Source: Phycisphaerae bacterium
GTDB lineage: Bacteria; Planctomycetota; Phycisphaerae; UBA1845; Fen-1342
NCBI GenBank assembly: GCA_022842805.1
Contig: JALHOX010000009.1
Location: 1-28,679 of the forward strand
Length of the DNA: 28,679 bases
Reading direction: 5' to 3'
A model generated the notes under the pieces. That model saw nothing but the letters and a program-made list of their open reading frames with translations, had not been told where the DNA came from and did no database searches. Positions 13,923 through 21,957 of this stretch are shown here, one piece after another. The translations under genes and the position numbers were made by a program. Every line of letters begins with the position of its first letter. Position 1 is the first letter of the stretch.

Positions 13923-15161
13923 TCATGGCCACTCCCGCGCGCCGCACGAAAGCAGCATGCCATCGCCGTCGATCGGAAACTCGCGGAAATACTCGGCGAT
14001 CGTCTGCGGCGAGACGGCGGCGGTCTCGGCCAGTCGCGCGTTCACGCTGCGCGGCCGCGCCACCTCTTCGATGTCGTCGATCACCTGCATAAAGCGCGTC
14101 CGCGGGCTTTCGCTTTCGAGCGCCAATTGCGTGCGCCGCTGATTGCGAACGCGCTCCACCTCATCGGGCCGGACGCCCTTCTTCCGCAGATCGGCGATCT
14201 CCTTCCGCAGCGCGTCGTGCATCTCCTCAGCCCGTTCCGGTTCGCCGTCGGCGTAAAAGGCGAGCATTCCGGTGTCGGCGTAGCTCAGCCATGCCACGCC
14301 CGCCGAGCTGCAGATGCCCTTCTGCACGATGTGCCAGTAGCAGCGTGAATTCGCCCCACCGAAGAGCGCGCCGAGCGCGCCCAGGCTGGCGTCGTGCTTG
14401 GTCCCGTGTCGGACCGAGGGATAGGCGATGATCACCGACTGCTGGCGAAAGCGGTCGAGCTTCAGCCGATGGACGCCGGTGCCCAGCTTGGGCGGCGTGA
14501 TGCGCTGGCGTTGCTGACGCCGGCCGCGGGCCCAGCCGCCGCAAACGCGCGCGGCGGCGGCGAAAATGCGCTCCGGCTCGACGGCGCCGCTGGCCACCAG
14601 CACCATGTTCTCCGGCGTGTAGCGCTCCGCGTGATAGGCCGCCATCGTGTCGCGCGGCAGACCGGCGATGGTCTCTTTTTCCCCCAGAATCTCGTGCGCC
14701 AGCGGGTGTTCGCCAAACACGGTGCGGTGCAGGAAGTAGGAAACGTGGCGATCGAACGAGTCATCGTTCATCGCGATTTCTTCCAGGATCACGTTTCGCT
14801 CGGTCTCAAAATCCTCGTTCGGCAAGGCCGGACGCATCATGTCGGCCAGAAGCTCAAGCTGCGGCTCAAAGCGGTCGGCGGGCACCCAGCCGTAATAGAC
14901 CGTGTGTTCCTTGCCGGTAAAGGCGTTGTAAATACTGCCCAGTTCGTCGAAGCGCACGTTGATGTCGTGCCAGTTGCGCCGGGCCGTGCCTTTGAAGCAC
15001 ATGTGTTCCAGGAAATGGCTGACGCCATGTTCGTGCGGCGCTTCGTCGCGGGCCCCGGTGCGGACGAGAAAGCCAAGGGCGATCGAACTGACGGCGGGCA
15101 CGCGCTCACAGACGACGCGCAGCCCATTGGGCAGAGTGTGTTCGCAGAACATCGATTGCAT
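13923..15161 (-). CDS. M16-family zinc metallopeptidase (PqqL/MPP-beta-like)
   Basis: The 412-aa protein begins with a typical M16 N-terminus (TLPNGLRVVCERVPAVSSIA). It carries the inverted zinc motif H49-F-L-E52-H53 in VSHFLEHMCFKGT, with the third ligand in the ILEEIAM segment near Glu128. The middle of the sequence has RYTPENMVLVASGAVEP, and the C-terminal half is the second non-catalytic M16 domain (YPSVRHGTKHDASLGALGALFGG). The length fits the one-chain bacterial form (about 410-430 aa). These enzymes degrade short peptides or signal fragments in the cytoplasm or periplasm; no signal peptide is seen. It is the first gene of the minus-strand run leading to the FAH protein, mrdA and rodA. 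Confidence 0.9.
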   Translation of the reverse strand: MQSMFCEHTLPNGLRVVCERVPAVSSIALGFLVRTGARDEAPHEHGVSHFLEHMCFKGTARRNWHDINVRFDELGSIYNAFTGKEHTVYYGWVPADRFEPQLELLADMMRPALPNEDFETERNVILEEIAMNDDSFDRHVSYFLHRTVFGEHPLAHEILGEKETIAGLPRDTMAAYHAERYTPENMVLVASGAVEPERIFAAAARVCGGWARGRRQQRQRITPPKLGTGVHRLKLDRFRQQSVIIAYPSVRHGTKHDASLGALGALFGGANSRCYWHIVQKGICSSAGVAWLSYADTGMLAFYADGEPERAEEMHDALRKEIADLRKKGVRPDEVERVRNQRRTQLALESESPRTRFMQVIDDIEEVARPRSVNARLAETAAVSPQTIAEYFREFPIDGDGMLLSCGAREWP

Positions 15162-15364
15162 GGTCCGAGTCTATTCGGGTTGGCCGCAGGTGTCGCCTGC
15201 GTTGCGGCGGCCGCCGTCCGCGCCGGGCCCGCGGGCGGGTCCGGATCGGCTCCTCCCGCAGCAGCCCGCCCGGCGGCACTTGCGCCGCGCCGCCGACCGA
15301 TTACCATTTAGGCGTATCAAACCGTAGCCAAACCCTCGACACGCGAATTGTCCGGAGTCCGCCG
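15162..15364. other. 203-bp divergent promoter region
   Basis: This GC-rich gap lies between the M16 peptidase gene (minus) and the kinase/deoxyribosyltransferase-like fusion (plus). It must contain both promoters, but I see no clear -35/-10 pair and no gene. Confidence 0.3.
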
Positions 15365-16555
15365 ATGTCCCACGCCGCCGCTGGTCCGCTCTTTCGTCCC
15401 CCGCGACATCAGAACACGCGTGTCGTCGTCACCGGGCAGGTCGGCGTCGACAAAAAGCCCTTTCTCGAAAAGCTGCACACCTTCGCCGAATCCCGCGGCC
15501 ACCGCTGCCGGCTTTTCCACATCGGCGACATGATGTACGCCGAGGCGCCCGATGTGCGGCCCGGCAAAATCCTGGACCTTCCGCTGGCCCGGCTGAACGG
15601 GCTGCGCCGCAGCGTGATGAAAGACGTGATCGCCAGCGTCGACGGTCCGGAGACGATGATCGTCAACACCCATGCCGCGTTCCGCTGGAAGCACGGGCTC
15701 TTTCCCGCCTTCGACCACGACCAGATGGCCGCGCTCGACGCCGACCTCTACATCACGCTGGTCGACAACCTCGACGCGGTGCATGAACGCCTGAGCCGCG
15801 AACACGACATCAAGCACACGCTCAAGGACATCATGGTCTGGCGTGAGGAGGAGATCCTCGCCACCGAGATCCTCGCCAACAGCATTCAGGGCCACGGCTG
15901 CTTTTACGTCTTCGCCCGCGGCATCGAGGACAATACGGTCGAGTCGCTGTTCCGGCTGATCTTCAAGCCGCAGACCAAGCGGGTCTATCCCAGCTTTCCG
16001 ATGACCCACGTCATGGACCTGCCCGATGTGCTGGCGGAGATCGACGCCTTTCGCGCCACGATCGCCGAACACTTCATCACCTTTGACCCCGGCGACCTCG
16101 ACGAAAAGCGCATGCTGTTTGAAGCCGGTGCGGCGACGCAGCGCGGCGAAAGCAGCTTCACGATGCACGTGAACGGACGCGATGTGGCCTTTCCGGTCAG
16201 CGAAGTGACCAGCGTGGCCCGCGACATCGACGCCCAGATTTACGCCCGCGACTTCAAGCTGATCGACCAGTCGGACATGATCATCAGCCTCATCCCGGAA
16301 TTGCCCAACGGCAAGCCGGGGCTGTCGTCGGGTGTGGAGCGGGAGCTGCAGCACGCATGGGAAACGACCAAAGAGGTCTACGTGATCTGGACCCCCAAGG
16401 CCGCCCCCAGCCCCTTCATCACCGAAACCGCGACGCGCGTCTTCAGCAGCACACAGGAGCTGCTGGCGATGTTCCAGCAGAAGGGCTACATCGGTGAGTA
16501 TCAGACGGACCTGCTGAAGATGGCGGCGCCGCGCGAGCGCGGCAGATTCGGCTAA
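15365..16555 (+). CDS. Fusion of adenylate-kinase-like P-loop domain and nucleoside 2-deoxyribosyltransferase-like domain
   Basis: The 396-aa protein starts after CGGAG with 7-nt spacing. Residues 18-200 look like an archaeal-type adenylate kinase or small P-loop kinase: RVVVTGQVGVDKKPF gives a degenerate Walker A (G24-x4-D29-K30-K31), FHIGDMMY, a strand MIVNTHAAFRWKHG, and YITLVDNLDAVHERL. Residues 205-375 resemble the nucleoside 2-deoxyribosyltransferase/TIR-like fold: VYPSFPMTHV (first strand), IYARDFKLIDQSDMIISLI (Asp strand) and GVERELQHAWE with Glu327 at the catalytic-type position, then VYVIW. The two folds are separately known; the union suggests a nucleotide-processing or sensing enzyme, but no function is established. 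It is divergent from the M16 gene and convergent with the FG-GAP gene. Confidence 0.6.
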   Translation: MSHAAAGPLFRPPRHQNTRVVVTGQVGVDKKPFLEKLHTFAESRGHRCRLFHIGDMMYAEAPDVRPGKILDLPLARLNGLRRSVMKDVIASVDGPETMIVNTHAAFRWKHGLFPAFDHDQMAALDADLYITLVDNLDAVHERLSREHDIKHTLKDIMVWREEEILATEILANSIQGHGCFYVFARGIEDNTVESLFRLIFKPQTKRVYPSFPMTHVMDLPDVLAEIDAFRATIAEHFITFDPGDLDEKRMLFEAGAATQRGESSFTMHVNGRDVAFPVSEVTSVARDIDAQIYARDFKLIDQSDMIISLIPELPNGKPGLSSGVERELQHAWETTKEVYVIWTPKAAPSPFITETATRVFSSTQELLAMFQQKGYIGEYQTDLLKMAAPRERGRFG

Positions 16556-16599
16556 GAAATCGCCGCCGCGCGAGCTTTTGTCGCACGCTCAGGCGGCAA

Positions 16600-16655
16600 G
16601 TGCCAAGTGTCAGGAAAGACTCGCGATCGCGCGTCTTCTCCCTGACACCGGGCAC
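16600..16655. repeat. 56-bp REP-like imperfect palindrome
   Basis: Nested arms pair across the element: GTGCC (16600-16604) with GGCAC (16651-16655), GTGTCAGG (16607-16614) with CCTGACAC (16641-16648), and AAGAC (16616-16620) with GTCTT (16633-16637). The tip is the self-complementary CGCGATCGCG. It lies in the 133-bp gap between two convergent genes and lacks T-tracts on both strands. It resembles REP/BIME palindromes mobilised by RAYT transposases more than a classical terminator, although it could halt transcription from either side. Only one copy is in the window. Confidence 0.6.
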
Positions 16656-16688
16656 GATTGCTGGGCCAAAGAAAGCCTCAGCCTCCGG

Positions 16689-19298
16689 TTAGTTCCCGGT
16701 CAGCAGCAACACAAACGGCCCGATATCCGCGACGGTCACAAAGCCGTCGTTGTTCACGTCCGCGAGCTGAATCTCGCACCCCGGATACTGGACTGCATAG
16801 GCGGCGGGATTGGTCAGCGCCAGCACAAAGCCGCCGATGTCGGCCACCGTAACGAAGCCGTCGCAGTTCATGTCGCCAGGGGCGAACTGACATTCGTCCG
16901 GAATGCCGTCGGCGTTGAGATCTTCGCTGAAGGACGGCGTCGATGCGTTGATGAGCTGCGAGACCGACTCGGTGAAACTGACCGGCGCGATCATCAGATC
17001 GGGGAAAGCGTCCGCGTTGCGCTGCAGCGCGATCGTCCGCAGCGGCCCGTTCGGCGCCCAGTAGCCGCGCGCCGGGCTGAACTGCCGCCCGCGGCGATTC
17101 TCGACCACGTTAATCGCGTCGGTGGCATAGCTCGGCAGCACGATGTCCTGGTCGCCGTCGAGGTCGAGATCGACCAGCAGCACGTCGAGGACGGCGGAGC
17201 TATCGGAACTCAGGTTGATGGGCGGCTCAAAGGTGCCGTTGCCCCGCCCAAACCAGACCGTCACCACATCGATAAAAAAATCGCTCAGATCGACGCGACC
17301 AATGACAAGATCGTCGACCCCGTCATCATCGAAATCAGCGGCGCTGATCCCGAACGGCTCGCTGCCGATGTTGATGACCTGACCGACGGTCGGCGTCAGA
17401 AACGTCGCGTTGCCCGCGTTGGAGTGGATCGCCACGGTGCCGTTTCCGTTGAGCGCGACCGCTACGTCGGGCAGGTTGTCACCGTTGAAATGACCGATGG
17501 CAATGCCCGACACACCGGGTCCGCTCAGCAGCACCTGGGTCTCGGTCATCACGCCGGCGCCGTTATTGCGAAAGACGTGCAGCGCGCCGCCGTCGTAGGT
17601 GCCGCGCTCGCCGGTCTTAGGCGCTCCGCGATCGGCGGGCGTGGTAAAGACGCCGCCCGAAGCGACGAGCACATCCAGATCGCCGTCGAGGTCGATATCG
17701 GCCAATTCGAGATCGAGCAGATCGGGCGGGACGGTGTAGCTCTCGGCCGCGCCGAGCGTGCCGTTGGCCGCGCCGCGGAAAATCGTGAAGCGCCCGGCGC
17801 GACCTTCTGGCACGACGATGTCGTCATCGAGATCGCCGTCGATGTCGCCGGCTTGCACGGTGAACACGTCATCGCCGATGGTGCGCGTCTCCCCCGCGAC
17901 GAACGTTCCGTCCGCGTTTCCGATCATCACCCGCAACACATCGCTGCTCGAATCGCCGCCGGTGGTGACGACCAGATCGGGGATCGCGTCGCCGTTGATG
18001 CGTGCCGCGGCGAGGCCGAAGACGCCACCGCTGCCGCCGCCGGCGCTGGAGGCGAAGGCCGCGGGCGCGACGCCGAACCCGTCCGCCCCGCGATTTTCGT
18101 GCACCATCAGCGTCGATTGCGTGGTGCCGACCGCCACATCGACATCGCCGTCATTGTCGAAATCGCGGCCATAGACGTTTCCGCCGAAGCGCACGCTCGG
18201 GAACGTCGTCGCCACCGCATAGTTCGCCGGCCCGATCCGCTCGAACACATTCACCTGACTCGTGAAGCCCGGCCGGCTGGTGACGAGCAGCTCCGGGGTT
18301 GCGTCGCCGCGGACGTTGGCCACGGTCATCTCGACGCTCGCCGTCGGCAGCGCGAATGTCGGCCCGCCGGTGAGATTTCCGGTGCCGTTGTTGGTCCAGA
18401 GCTGCAGCAGCGACGACTGGCTGCGCACGACCGCCAGATCGAGGTCGTTGTCGCCGTCGACATCCACCGCGGCGGCCCCGGTCGGCGTGCCTGAGGTCGG
18501 GATGCTCGAATTCGTCGCGAAGGTGCCGCTGCCGTTGTTGCGCAGGACCGCGATCAGATTGGTCGGCGTGGTGGTTTGAGTGACGATCGCGTCATCAATG
18601 CCGTCGCCTGTGAAATCGCCGATGACGAGTTGGGTCGGGCTGGGCGTGGCGGGAAAGGTCGAAAACGCATTGAAAAAGCCCGCCCCGTCGTTCTTGAAGA
18701 TCTGCCCCTGCGCGGTCCCGCCGTTGATCGTCTGACACACCACCACCAGATCGAGATCGGCGTCGCCGTCGAGCCGCCCGAGGCCGATGAACACCGGCGC
18801 GTTATTGGTGGCCCGCGTGCTGCCCGGCGTCAGTACGCCGCTGGGGCCGCCAAAAAAGGGCTGAATCATGTTGACGTCGCGGCTGGCGACAATCACGTCG
18901 TCGTAGGCGTCACCATTGAGATTGCCGGCGGCGATCGTCTGCGTGCGGTTGCCGACGGAGTAGGTCCGCCGCGGCAGAAACTGGCCGGTGCCGTCATTCA
19001 GGCGCACCACCAGGAAATTTTCGCCCACCCCGCTGATCGCCGCATCGATGTGTCCGTCGCCGTTGAAATCGCCAAACGCCTCGGCGATGGCGAGGATGCC
19101 GGTGAAATAGTTTCGAACGCCGTCGAGTGCGGGCGTGCCCTGCACGTCGAGCGCGTCGTCGATGGCGTTGAAGTTGCAATCGGGAAAGCCGCCCGCGCCG
19201 ACCCGGGGGGGCGCGGCGACGAAGAGGCCGATCGCGAAGAGGCGGCCGATCGAGAGAGCAATCGCGCGGAATCGCTCCGCAAACAGGCTTCGGTTCAT
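16689..19298 (-). CDS. Large exported FG-GAP/VCBS-repeat protein with dockerin-like tail
   Basis: The 869-aa protein starts at an ATG with GGAG at 8-nt spacing. It has an N-terminal export signal (hydrophobic IGRLFAIGLFVAA, about residues 17-35). The body holds many FG-GAP/VCBS blades with calcium-loop signatures such as FGDFNGDGHIDA, GDFTGDGIDDAIV, VDVDGDNDLDLAVV, RDFDNDGDVDVAVG, GDIDGDLDDDIVV, ADIDLDGDLDVLVA and VDLDLDGDQDIVLPS. These build one or two beta-propellers outside the cell, usually for adhesion or ligand binding. It ends with DLNADGIPDECQ and two dockerin-like repeats (GDMNCDGFVTVADIGGFV and ADVNNDGFVTVADIGPFV, about residues 806-869). It stands alone: the flanking gene at its 3' side is convergent, and the ligand is unknown. 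Confidence 0.85.
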   Translation of the reverse strand: MNRSLFAERFRAIALSIGRLFAIGLFVAAPPRVGAGGFPDCNFNAIDDALDVQGTPALDGVRNYFTGILAIAEAFGDFNGDGHIDAAISGVGENFLVVRLNDGTGQFLPRRTYSVGNRTQTIAAGNLNGDAYDDVIVASRDVNMIQPFFGGPSGVLTPGSTRATNNAPVFIGLGRLDGDADLDLVVVCQTINGGTAQGQIFKNDGAGFFNAFSTFPATPSPTQLVIGDFTGDGIDDAIVTQTTTPTNLIAVLRNNGSGTFATNSSIPTSGTPTGAAAVDVDGDNDLDLAVVRSQSSLLQLWTNNGTGNLTGGPTFALPTASVEMTVANVRGDATPELLVTSRPGFTSQVNVFERIGPANYAVATTFPSVRFGGNVYGRDFDNDGDVDVAVGTTQSTLMVHENRGADGFGVAPAAFASSAGGGSGGVFGLAAARINGDAIPDLVVTTGGDSSSDVLRVMIGNADGTFVAGETRTIGDDVFTVQAGDIDGDLDDDIVVPEGRAGRFTIFRGAANGTLGAAESYTVPPDLLDLELADIDLDGDLDVLVASGGVFTTPADRGAPKTGERGTYDGGALHVFRNNGAGVMTETQVLLSGPGVSGIAIGHFNGDNLPDVAVALNGNGTVAIHSNAGNATFLTPTVGQVINIGSEPFGISAADFDDDGVDDLVIGRVDLSDFFIDVVTVWFGRGNGTFEPPINLSSDSSAVLDVLLVDLDLDGDQDIVLPSYATDAINVVENRRGRQFSPARGYWAPNGPLRTIALQRNADAFPDLMIAPVSFTESVSQLINASTPSFSEDLNADGIPDECQFAPGDMNCDGFVTVADIGGFVLALTNPAAYAVQYPGCEIQLADVNNDGFVTVADIGPFVLLLTGN

Positions 19299-19402
19299 CT
19301 CGATAACTCCAAGTTTATTGATAGCGCTCGACGATTCGCCCCGAGGGTAGCCCGCGCCGCGGGCCTGAGTCAACGCGATCTGCAAGCCAAGCTCCGCACA
19401 AC

Positions 19403-19423
19403 GCCGCCCTCGAGCCGGGCGGC
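19403..19423 (-). terminator. Possible terminator hairpin after the YhcH-family gene
   Basis: A perfect 7-bp GC stem (GCCGCCC/GGGCGGC) with a 7-nt loop lies 45 bp past the stop of the YhcH/YiaL gene, in the 169-bp gap before the FG-GAP gene. No T-run follows on the minus strand, so termination is uncertain. The same gap may hold the promoter of the FG-GAP gene. Confidence 0.3.
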
Positions 19424-19467
19424 ATGCGATTGCGGCGCTCCGCGCATACAAAATGCTTAAAACACCC

Positions 19468-19935
19468 TTAACAAATCTCGACCTTCATCACGACCTTTCG
19501 CACCATCCCCGGCCCGGTCGGCAGCGCGACTTGTGGGCTGTGAATGTCTTGCGGCGTGAAGACCGCAAACATTCCCGCGTCGATGGTCAGATAATTTTCG
19601 CGCCCCGTCGGCGGAGACTGGTAGAACGCCGCCTCTTTCGCGGCGTCGTAGGCCGTCTTCTCCGCCAGAGTGCGCAGCGGCGCATAGCCCATGCGCTCCC
19701 CGCCGCTAACGACGTACTGCACATCCCAGTACCGCCGATGGGATTCCCAGACGCAATCCTGGGGCTGCTTCGTTTCGTAATCCTGCACGATGGCGATCAG
19801 CCGCTCGCCCAGAATCTCGAAGCGCCCCGCCTCATGCCGCGCGAGGTCGGTGCGCGAGAGAAAGCCAAGTGCCGCATCGAGCAGCGGATGAATCGCGCGA
19901 TAAACGCCGCACTCCGACAATCGAGCCACGATCAT
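19468..19935 (-). CDS. YhcH/YjgK/YiaL (DUF386) family protein
   Basis: The 155-aa cupin-like protein matches the family that includes EbgC and YiaL. Diagnostic segments are ALGFLSRTDLARHEAGRFEI near the N-terminus, WESHRRYWDVQYVVSGGERM (the conserved ExHxxxxDxxxxxxG metal-binding pattern), and AVFTPQDIHSPQVA with the third His before a Val/Lys strand. Such proteins are linked to sialic-acid or plant-sugar catabolism and may act as anomerases, but no sugar genes are adjacent. A GGAG lies 10 nt upstream of the start. It follows the thioredoxin-like gene after 54 bp on the same strand and may be the last gene of that transcript. Confidence 0.85.
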   Translation of the reverse strand: MIVARLSECGVYRAIHPLLDAALGFLSRTDLARHEAGRFEILGERLIAIVQDYETKQPQDCVWESHRRYWDVQYVVSGGERMGYAPLRTLAEKTAYDAAKEAAFYQSPPTGRENYLTIDAGMFAVFTPQDIHSPQVALPTGPGMVRKVVMKVEIC

Positions 19936-19989
19936 GCCCGTTTACTCCCAAACAATGAACGCAAGCCGCGCGCCGCGGAAAGCGACCTG

Positions 19990-21141
19990 CTACGGCAAGC
20001 TCTCGATCAACCGCTCGGCCTCGCGCTGTCCCTCGGCCACTGCCCGCAGCCGCCCATCGCCGCCGATCAGAAACAGCGTCGGCAATTTCGTGATGCCCCA
20101 CGCTCTGCTGTATTCGCCGCTCATGCCGATCGGCTCTTCGCGCGATACGAGGCCGGGCAGCGCCGGCAGCGGCTGCGGCGCCGCGGCGGGGCCCATCAGC
20201 ACCACCGTCTGGCGCACGCCCGAACGGCTCAAGCGCTGCATCGGCTCGGGCCACTCGACCGGCCGACCCGGCTTCGGTATCAGCGCGGACGTGCTGAGAT
20301 GCCAGACCACATGAACCCCGCCCGCCTGCGATGCGGCGGACGACGGGCCCACGCCGCCCAGGTCCATCGGCTGCCCGATGTTTTTCCAGCGGCGAACGCG
20401 CCCGGCCCAGACGCGCGTCACCGGAGCATCGGGGCAGCGCTGCCGGGCGAGCTCGAGAATTCGTTCGGCAGCGGGCAGATCATCGCGCTGCTCGTAAGCC
20501 GCCAGCAAATCCTGCACGACGATGGGCACGCGCGGCGAATCCGGGTGCGCCGCCAGGAACGCCTCCCAAGTCGCGGTGTCGAGCGGGCGGGCGTATCCGA
20601 CATCGACGGATCGGCTCGACGTCGCCGCACTGGTCGGAGCGGGGCGCGCGCCGGGCACGCAGCCGGCCAGGCGCAGTCGCCAGTATTCGGCCTCCGCCGC
20701 GATGGTGGCGTTCGGCGGATTGGCGGCGAGCTCGGCGACGCGCTTCGCGAAGGCTTCCTGCTCGGCCTTGTCGAGCGCCAGGAGCTCCCAGCGCGTGTCG
20801 AGTTCGAGCGCGATCACGGCCTCGCGGTGAGTCGAACCCGGGAAGAGCAGCAACAGATTGCCGATCTCCGCGAGCAGCGCGCGACGTCGAGCGGCGGCGT
20901 TGGCAAACCACTCGGCCTCGCCCGACTCCGGCGCCTGGCGCAGCGTCTCGATCTGCGACCAGATGGCGGCTTCGGTGCGGGCGCCCTGTGCGAGCGCGGG
21001 GATGCCTTGAAGCCAGAACACGAGCAGGACGATCGACAGGCCCACGCGGAGAACGGCAAACGCAGGCCACCCGCCCAACGCACGGGTCACGGAGTACTGT
21101 GACCCATGCCACCCCAAGAAAACCCGGCCGACGCCAATCAC
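19990..21141 (-). CDS. Exported thioredoxin-fold (TlpA-like) protein without CxxC
   Basis: The product is about 383 aa from a GTG at 21141 that overlaps the CPBP stop as GTGA; a second GTG at 21090 is also possible. The N-terminus has an export signal (hydrophobic VLRVGLSIVLLVFWLQGIPALAQG), a helical, Glu/Ala-rich middle part (about 60-230, TPR-like pattern without clear repeats) and a C-terminal thioredoxin-like domain. That domain ends in YSRAWGITKLPTLFLIGGDGRL, including the cis-Pro segment (KLPTLFLI) of TlpA proteins. The position of the active-site CxxC reads VVWHLSTSALIPKPG, so no redox function is expected. It is translationally coupled to the CPBP membrane protease and probably acts outside the membrane with it. 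Confidence 0.65.
   Translation of the reverse strand: MIGVGRVFLGWHGSQYSVTRALGGWPAFAVLRVGLSIVLLVFWLQGIPALAQGARTEAAIWSQIETLRQAPESGEAEWFANAAARRRALLAEIGNLLLLFPGSTHREAVIALELDTRWELLALDKAEQEAFAKRVAELAANPPNATIAAEAEYWRLRLAGCVPGARPAPTSAATSSRSVDVGYARPLDTATWEAFLAAHPDSPRVPIVVQDLLAAYEQRDDLPAAERILELARQRCPDAPVTRVWAGRVRRWKNIGQPMDLGGVGPSSAASQAGGVHVVWHLSTSALIPKPGRPVEWPEPMQRLSRSGVRQTVVLMGPAAAPQPLPALPGLVSREEPIGMSGEYSRAWGITKLPTLFLIGGDGRLRAVAEGQREAERLIESLP
21084..21105. repeat. 22-bp inverted repeat near the thioredoxin-like gene start
   Basis: GGGTCAC (21084-21090) and GTGACCC (21099-21105) form perfect 7-bp arms around an 8-bp centre. It spans the alternative GTG start of the thioredoxin-like gene, some 30 bp after the CPBP stop codon. 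It may be an mRNA hairpin that tunes re-initiation or an operator; no T-run supports termination. Confidence 0.4.
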
Positions 21142-21875
21142 CAGAACGACCAATCGCCCACGCGCACCACATAGATGTAGAGCGCCAGATTTGTGACGGC
21201 ATGAACCACGATCAGGCACCAGAGGCTGCGCGTCCAATAGAAAAGCGCGTTGAAGAAGAGCCAGCAGAGAATGCTCACGCCCCAGTTGTCGGGGTGCTGC
21301 ACGGTGCTCAGGAGCGATGTGCCGATGAACGAAAACAAGGTGAACTTGCCCATCGGAATCGAGTCGAACTTATCCCACTGGATGAACGCCCGCAGCAGAA
21401 AGCCGCGCCAGAACAGCTCTTCCACCACCGGCACCGCCGTACACGCCACCACGATTCGCAGGATGGTCGTGGTCCAGAAAAGGTCGTCGGCCCCGAGCGT
21501 GTCGCGCGGGTCGACGATCGCCTTCTGCCCCGGCATTCCCGGCAGGCGCCCGCCCAGCCCCCAGTCATCGAACATGTACTGCCCATAGACCCAACCCCAC
21601 GCCGCAAACAGCCCGGCCGGGACCGCGATCCACATCATCGGCCGCCCCCACGACGGCATGTAAGGCAGAAAGACGAAAGCGACCGCGAGCGAGCCGACCC
21701 CGCGGATGACGATCGGAATCCATTCCTGCTCGGGCGGAAACGCGCTGACCAGCGCGAGCAGCGCCAGATAGGCCATGTAGGGCGCCATCAGCACCACGTC
21801 GGGCCGCGCGCGACCGACCGACTCAACCCAGCCCGGCGGATTCGGCGACGACTGCACTTCGGACGCGGCGCTCAT
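21138..21875 (-). CDS. CPBP-family intramembrane metalloprotease (CAAX protease-like)
   Basis: The 245-aa polytopic membrane protein has the CPBP motifs: E152-E153-LFWR157 (EExxxR), H194 in STVQHP, and H225-AVTN229 (HxxxN). The conserved Glu/His set forms the intramembrane metal site. Six to eight hydrophobic segments surround them. The N-terminal half (PYMAYLALLALVSAFPP, then LPYMPSWGRP and a Trp-rich helix) resembles the exosortase-associated CAAX-related subgroup (TIGR03008), but no exosortase is in the window. The gene overlaps the downstream thioredoxin-like gene by GTGA, so both are made together. It is divergent from the exported triplicated protein with an 82-bp gap. Substrate is unknown. 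Confidence 0.85.
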   Translation of the reverse strand: MSAASEVQSSPNPPGWVESVGRARPDVVLMAPYMAYLALLALVSAFPPEQEWIPIVIRGVGSLAVAFVFLPYMPSWGRPMMWIAVPAGLFAAWGWVYGQYMFDDWGLGGRLPGMPGQKAIVDPRDTLGADDLFWTTTILRIVVACTAVPVVEELFWRGFLLRAFIQWDKFDSIPMGKFTLFSFIGTSLLSTVQHPDNWGVSILCWLFFNALFYWTRSLWCLIVVHAVTNLALYIYVVRVGDWSFW

Positions 21876-21957
21876 GCTGCCTCGACTCTCCCAATCAACC
21901 AGCCGGCCGCGTCGACAAACAATCGACAGTCGGTCCGCGCCGCACTATAGCAGCGAT

